A stretch of 64,000 nt of DNA from Mycolicibacterium porcinum (GTDB taxonomy: Bacteria; Actinomycetota; Actinomycetes; Mycobacteriales; Mycobacteriaceae). The DNA lies in assembly GCA_001942045.1 (NCBI GenBank), contig MSTD01000010.1, forward strand, positions 1 to 64,000, written 5' to 3'. Shown here piece after piece: positions 61,496-64,000 of the stretch. Each line of letters opens with the position of its first letter. Positions within the stretch are counted from its first letter, which is position 1. The notes under the pieces are model-generated. The model was given only the letters and a program-made list of their open reading frames with translations. It searched no databases and was not told the origin of the DNA. A program made the translations under genes and the position numbers.

Positions 61496-62326
61496 CTACG
61501 CCGGTGCCGTCACGAAATCGATGAGCTCCTCGACCCGGCCGATCAGCGCGGGCTCCAGGTCGTTCCAGTCGCGGACCCGGCCGCGGATCCGCTGCCAGGC
61601 CCGGGCGATGTCGGCCTGGTCCTGGTGCGGCCAGCCCAGGGCCTCGCAGATGCCGTGTTTCCACTCAACGTTGCGCGGGATTGTCGGCCAGGCCTTCATC
61701 CCGAGCCGGGCCGGCTTGACGGACTGCCAGATGTCGACGAACGGGTGCCCGACCACCAGCGTGTGCGCACCGCCCGGGCCGCGGCTCACCGCTTCGGCGA
61801 TGCGGGCCTCCTTGGAGCCGGTGACCAGGTGATCGACCAGCACCCCCAGCCGACGCCCCGGCCCGGGCGCGAACTCGGCCACGATGTCGGCCAGGTCGTC
61901 GACGCCGCCGAGGTATTCGACGACAACGCCCTCGATGCGCAGGTCGGCGCCCCAGACCTGCTCGACGAGCTCGGCGTCGTGGCGGCCCTCGACGTAGATC
62001 CGGCTGGCGAGCGCGACGCGGGCCTTGGCATTGGGTACCGCGACCGATCCGGACGCCGTACGGGCCGGCGCCGCGGTGCGTTTGGGCACCACGAGGCTCA
62101 CCGGCTTGCCGTCGATCAGGAAACCCGGGCCCATCGGGAAGGCCCGGACTTTGCCGCGGCGGTCTTCGAGCTCGACCCGACCGCCCTCGATCCGTACCAC
62201 AGCACCCACGTATCCGCTCTGGGCGTCCTCGACGACCAGGCCCTTTTCCGCCGGCTGCTCCGTGGATCGAGTCAGCTTGGGCTTGTGCGGGTTTCGGGAC
62301 AGGATGTCGGAACCGTAGCGATCAGT
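61496..62326 (-). CDS. DUF3097 family protein
   Basis: The 276-residue protein is a member of DUF3097, an actinobacterial family of unknown function. It begins VTDRYGSDILSRNPHKP, has a small beta domain (about 30-90), and ends with a TOPRIM-like region (VEGRHDAELVEQVWG, GVLVDHLVTGSKE, LVVGHPFVDIWQSV), which fits a nucleic-acid or nucleotide function. The GTG at 62326 leaves about 55 bases before the divergent neighbour. A longer ATG start at 62374 would leave only a few bases and is less likely. Confidence 0.83.
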   Translation of the reverse strand, partial: TDRYGSDILSRNPHKPKLTRSTEQPAEKGLVVEDAQSGYVGAVVRIEGGRVELEDRRGKVRAFPMGPGFLIDGKPVSLVVPKRTAAPARTASGSVAVPNAKARVALASRIYVEGRHDAELVEQVWGADLRIEGVVVEYLGGVDDLADIVAEFAPGPGRRLGVLVDHLVTGSKEARIAEAVSRGPGGAHTLVVGHPFVDIWQSVKPARLGMKAWPTIPRNVEWKHGICEALGWPHQDQADIARAWQRIRGRVRDWNDLEPALIGRVEELIDFVTAPA

Positions 62327-62380
62327 CACGCGGCGATCGTAGAAACGCCGACGACGATCACGGGGTTGCGACATACGATC

Positions 62381-62977
62381 GTGATCGTGCTGTTAGATCG
62401 GCGGACTGCCGATGGCATTGCCGACGGGACCATCTCGCTGGTGGTCCGACGCTGGGACCGGCCCCGGGCCAAGCCCGGCGGAACCCAACGCACGCAGGCC
62501 GGCACGATTCGGATCGAGTCGGTCACCGAACGTCCGGGTGACTACCGGGTGACCGCCGCGCAGGCCCGGGCTGCCGGCTATCCGGATGCGACGACGGCGC
62601 AGGCTCAGCTCGATCGCAGGCCCGCCACGCACACCTACCTCATCGGGGTGTCGTACCTCGGGCCGGACGAACGGCCCGAACTCGCCGCCGACGACGCGCC
62701 CACCGATGCCGACGTCGCGGCGATCTCGGCCCGGCTGGCCCGCTGGGACGCGGTCACCGAACCGTGGACGCGTCAGTACCTCGAGCTGATCGCGGCCAAC
62801 GAGGCCGTCCGCGCCCCCGATCTGGCAGCGCGCCTCGGCCTTGAGGTGCCCCGGTTCAAGCGCCGCGTGCGCCAACTCAAGGGGCTGGGCCTGACCATCA
62901 GCCTCGACGTCGGCTACCGGCTCGCCCCACGCGGGCGCGCCTATCTGGCCGCGAGCGGGCTCAGTCGGGATTCGTGA
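62381..62977 (+). CDS. Possible ASCH (PUA-like) domain protein
   Basis: The 198-residue protein reads DRRTADGIADGTISLVVRRWDRPR near its start, then AGTIRIESVTERPGDY, which resembles the ASCH/PUA-like fold (a basic pocket for RNA or modified nucleotides). Its C-terminal half (about 130-198) contains APDLAARLGLEVPRFKRRVRQLKGLGLTISLDVGYRLAPRG, a winged-helix-like segment. Starts GTG at 62381 and 62387 are both possible. The family call is tentative; it is divergent from DUF3097 and its stop is close to the SMR gene's stop. Confidence 0.7.
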   Translation: MIVLLDRRTADGIADGTISLVVRRWDRPRAKPGGTQRTQAGTIRIESVTERPGDYRVTAAQARAAGYPDATTAQAQLDRRPATHTYLIGVSYLGPDERPELAADDAPTDADVAAISARLARWDAVTEPWTRQYLELIAANEAVRAPDLAARLGLEVPRFKRRVRQLKGLGLTISLDVGYRLAPRGRAYLAASGLSRDS

Positions 62978-63281
62978 ACCGGGCGAGCACGATTCCGCCG
63001 ACGATCATCGACAGGGCCAGCGCGCGCCCCGCGCTCAACGGGTCCCGATGGATCAGCACGCCGAGCGCGATCGCGCCGACCGCACCGATTCCGGTGAAGA
63101 CCGCATACGCGGTGCCGACCGGAAGTCCCCGCATCGCCAGCGACAGCAGATACACCGAGAGCGCCCCGATCGCCACACAGACCACGGTGGGCAGCGGCCG
63201 GGTGAATCCGTCGGTCGGCTTGATGCTCTGCGACCAGGCAATCTCGACCAGTCCGGCCAAACCCAGCAGTAGCCAACTCAT
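62961..63281 (-). CDS. Small multidrug resistance (SMR) family transporter
   Basis: The 106-residue protein has four membrane helices and the conserved glutamate in LAGLVEIAWSQSIK (about Glu13), the proton- and substrate-binding residue of EmrE/SugE. SugE-type proteins export guanidinium; which subtype this is cannot be told by eye, and KPTDGFTRPL leans to the SugE-like side. It overlaps the azoreductase stop by 4 bases and its own stop overlaps the convergent gene by 17 bases. Together with the azoreductase it looks like a detoxification pair. Confidence 0.88.
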   Translation of the reverse strand: MSWLLLGLAGLVEIAWSQSIKPTDGFTRPLPTVVCVAIGALSVYLLSLAMRGLPVGTAYAVFTGIGAVGAIALGVLIHRDPLSAGRALALSMIVGGIVLARFTNPD

Positions 63282-63931
63282 TTCGCGTACTCCACGGCCA
63301 GCATACGCGCCGCGGACAGCGCAGCGGACAGCGACTTGTCGTGTGCGTCCCGGAACTGAGCCAGCGCGGGATCTACCCGGGCATTGGCCATCTCGGCATT
63401 GATGAACACAGTGTCGGTGACCGCGTAGTGGCCGGCGAAGAAATCCCGCAGAAACCGTTCCTGGTAGTCGAACGCGGCCTTGGGAGCGCCGGGCGAGTAG
63501 GCCCCGCCACGGGCGGTCGTCACCACGAAGCGCCTGGGCGCCAGGGACATTCGCGGAAACGTCACCTGATCGAGCCAGGCTTTGAGTGAGGCCGGGATCG
63601 AGTAGTTGTACATCGGGGTGGCGATCAGGACGATGTCGGCCGCGCGGATCTCTTCCAGCAGCGGTTGCACGACCGCCCACGCGGCCGCGCGTCCCGGGGT
63701 ACCCGCCAACTCTTCGAGCCGGTCCAGATCGGTGCTGCCCGCGGCCAGCACCGCGTCACAGAGCTCCGTCCAGCCCTCATCGATGAACGGCACCGGATCT
63801 CTCGCCACATCGCGGTACAGGTACCGCCCGTCGGGTCGCGCGGCGCGCCAGGCCTGGGCGAACTCCGCACCGATCTGGCGACTGATGGAGCGCGTACGGG
63901 CGCTCGCGTCGACGTGAAGAAGCGTGGTCAT
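63278..63931 (-). CDS. FMN-dependent NADH-azoreductase
   Basis: The 217-residue protein is a flavodoxin-fold azoreductase (AcpD/AzoR type): LHVDASARTRSISRQIGAEFAQAWR at the start, the flavin loop MYNYSIPASLKAWLDQVTFPRM, and TTARGGAYSPGAPKAAFDYQ. It reduces azo compounds and quinones with NAD(P)H. The ATG at 63931 has GGAGG 5 bases upstream. Two operator-like palindromes lie just beyond (63950-63996), so it is likely repressed by a TetR-type regulator encoded past the window edge. Confidence 0.92.
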   Translation of the reverse strand: MTTLLHVDASARTRSISRQIGAEFAQAWRAARPDGRYLYRDVARDPVPFIDEGWTELCDAVLAAGSTDLDRLEELAGTPGRAAAWAVVQPLLEEIRAADIVLIATPMYNYSIPASLKAWLDQVTFPRMSLAPRRFVVTTARGGAYSPGAPKAAFDYQERFLRDFFAGHYAVTDTVFINAEMANARVDPALAQFRDAHDKSLSAALSAARMLAVEYAK

Positions 63932-63949
63932 GGCAACCTCCAAATAACT

Positions 63950-63996
63950 GGACAATTTGTCCGGTTGAGCATGAGCCACAACCGGACAAATTGTCC
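63950..63996. promoter_or_regulatory. Pair of inverted operators upstream of the azoreductase
   Basis: GGACAATTTGTCC (63950-63962) and GGACAAATTGTCC (63984-63996) are palindromic sites. They are part of a perfect 18-base inverted repeat (63950-63967 with 63979-63996) around an 11-base spacer. Two dyads on one side of the azoreductase promoter fit binding of two regulator dimers. The regulator itself is probably just outside the window. Confidence 0.7.
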
Positions 63997-64000
63997 ACTT

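Overview
The window is high-GC chromosomal DNA from a mycobacterium, most likely a fast-growing Mycolicibacterium-type species. It carries mycobacterial integration host factor (mihF), a CYP132-like P450 next to its AraC regulator, a degenerate actinobacterial PriA, a B-4DMT membrane protein, and two gene blocks matching M. tuberculosis metK-priA/pyr (about Rv1379-Rv1402) and nusB-aro-alaS-rarA (about Rv2533c-Rv2559c). These blocks lie far apart in M. tuberculosis but in one neighbourhood here. No rRNA, tRNA, CRISPR array, insertion sequence or prophage was seen.

Layout. 1-13.1 kb: a partial DUF2207 membrane protein, priA, a YhhN protein, an HSL esterase, a catalase-like peroxidase/cytochrome b561 pair, a SUFU-domain protein, AraC regulator, P450 and Baeyer-Villiger-type monooxygenase, a SRPBCC protein and a TetR regulator. 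13.2-17.2 kb: metK, coaBC, rpoZ, gmk, mihF. 17.7-18.3 kb: a secreted Gly/Pro-repeat protein. 18.4-27.1 kb: the de novo pyrimidine operon pyrR-pyrB-pyrC-(Rv1382-like)-carA-carB-pyrF, read leftward with mostly 4-base overlaps and a PyrR-type RNA hairpin in its leader.

27.2-44.3 kb is the accessory part: an MFS transporter, a serine hydrolase, a large LuxR/AAA regulator, a DinB protein, a six-gene redox/ABC-transport operon, a 13E12/HNH-type gene with a perfect SOS box, and a molybdopterin oxidoreductase. The operon (33.4-40.1 kb, GntR regulator, dicluster ferredoxin, substrate-binding lipoprotein, permease, ATPase, flavoprotein) is the best candidate for an undescribed system. Its flavoprotein resembles AprA (adenylylsulfate reductase alpha) and is fused to about 270 residues of HEAT-type repeats, its ferredoxin resembles AprB, and its binding lipoprotein has a NosL-like C-terminal region.

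44.4-64 kb is mostly housekeeping: nusB-efp-pepQ, aroB-aroK-aroC (no aroQ/aroD beside aroB), a prepilin peptidase, an epimerase, aroE-mltG-ruvX-alaS, YjbQ, stress and SRPBCC/ArsR genes, rarA, DUF3097, a possible ASCH protein, and an azoreductase/SMR pair at the edge behind an 18-bp-arm inverted repeat. Start codons were chosen by ribosome-binding sites, operon overlaps and family lengths; many are GTG and some TTG.
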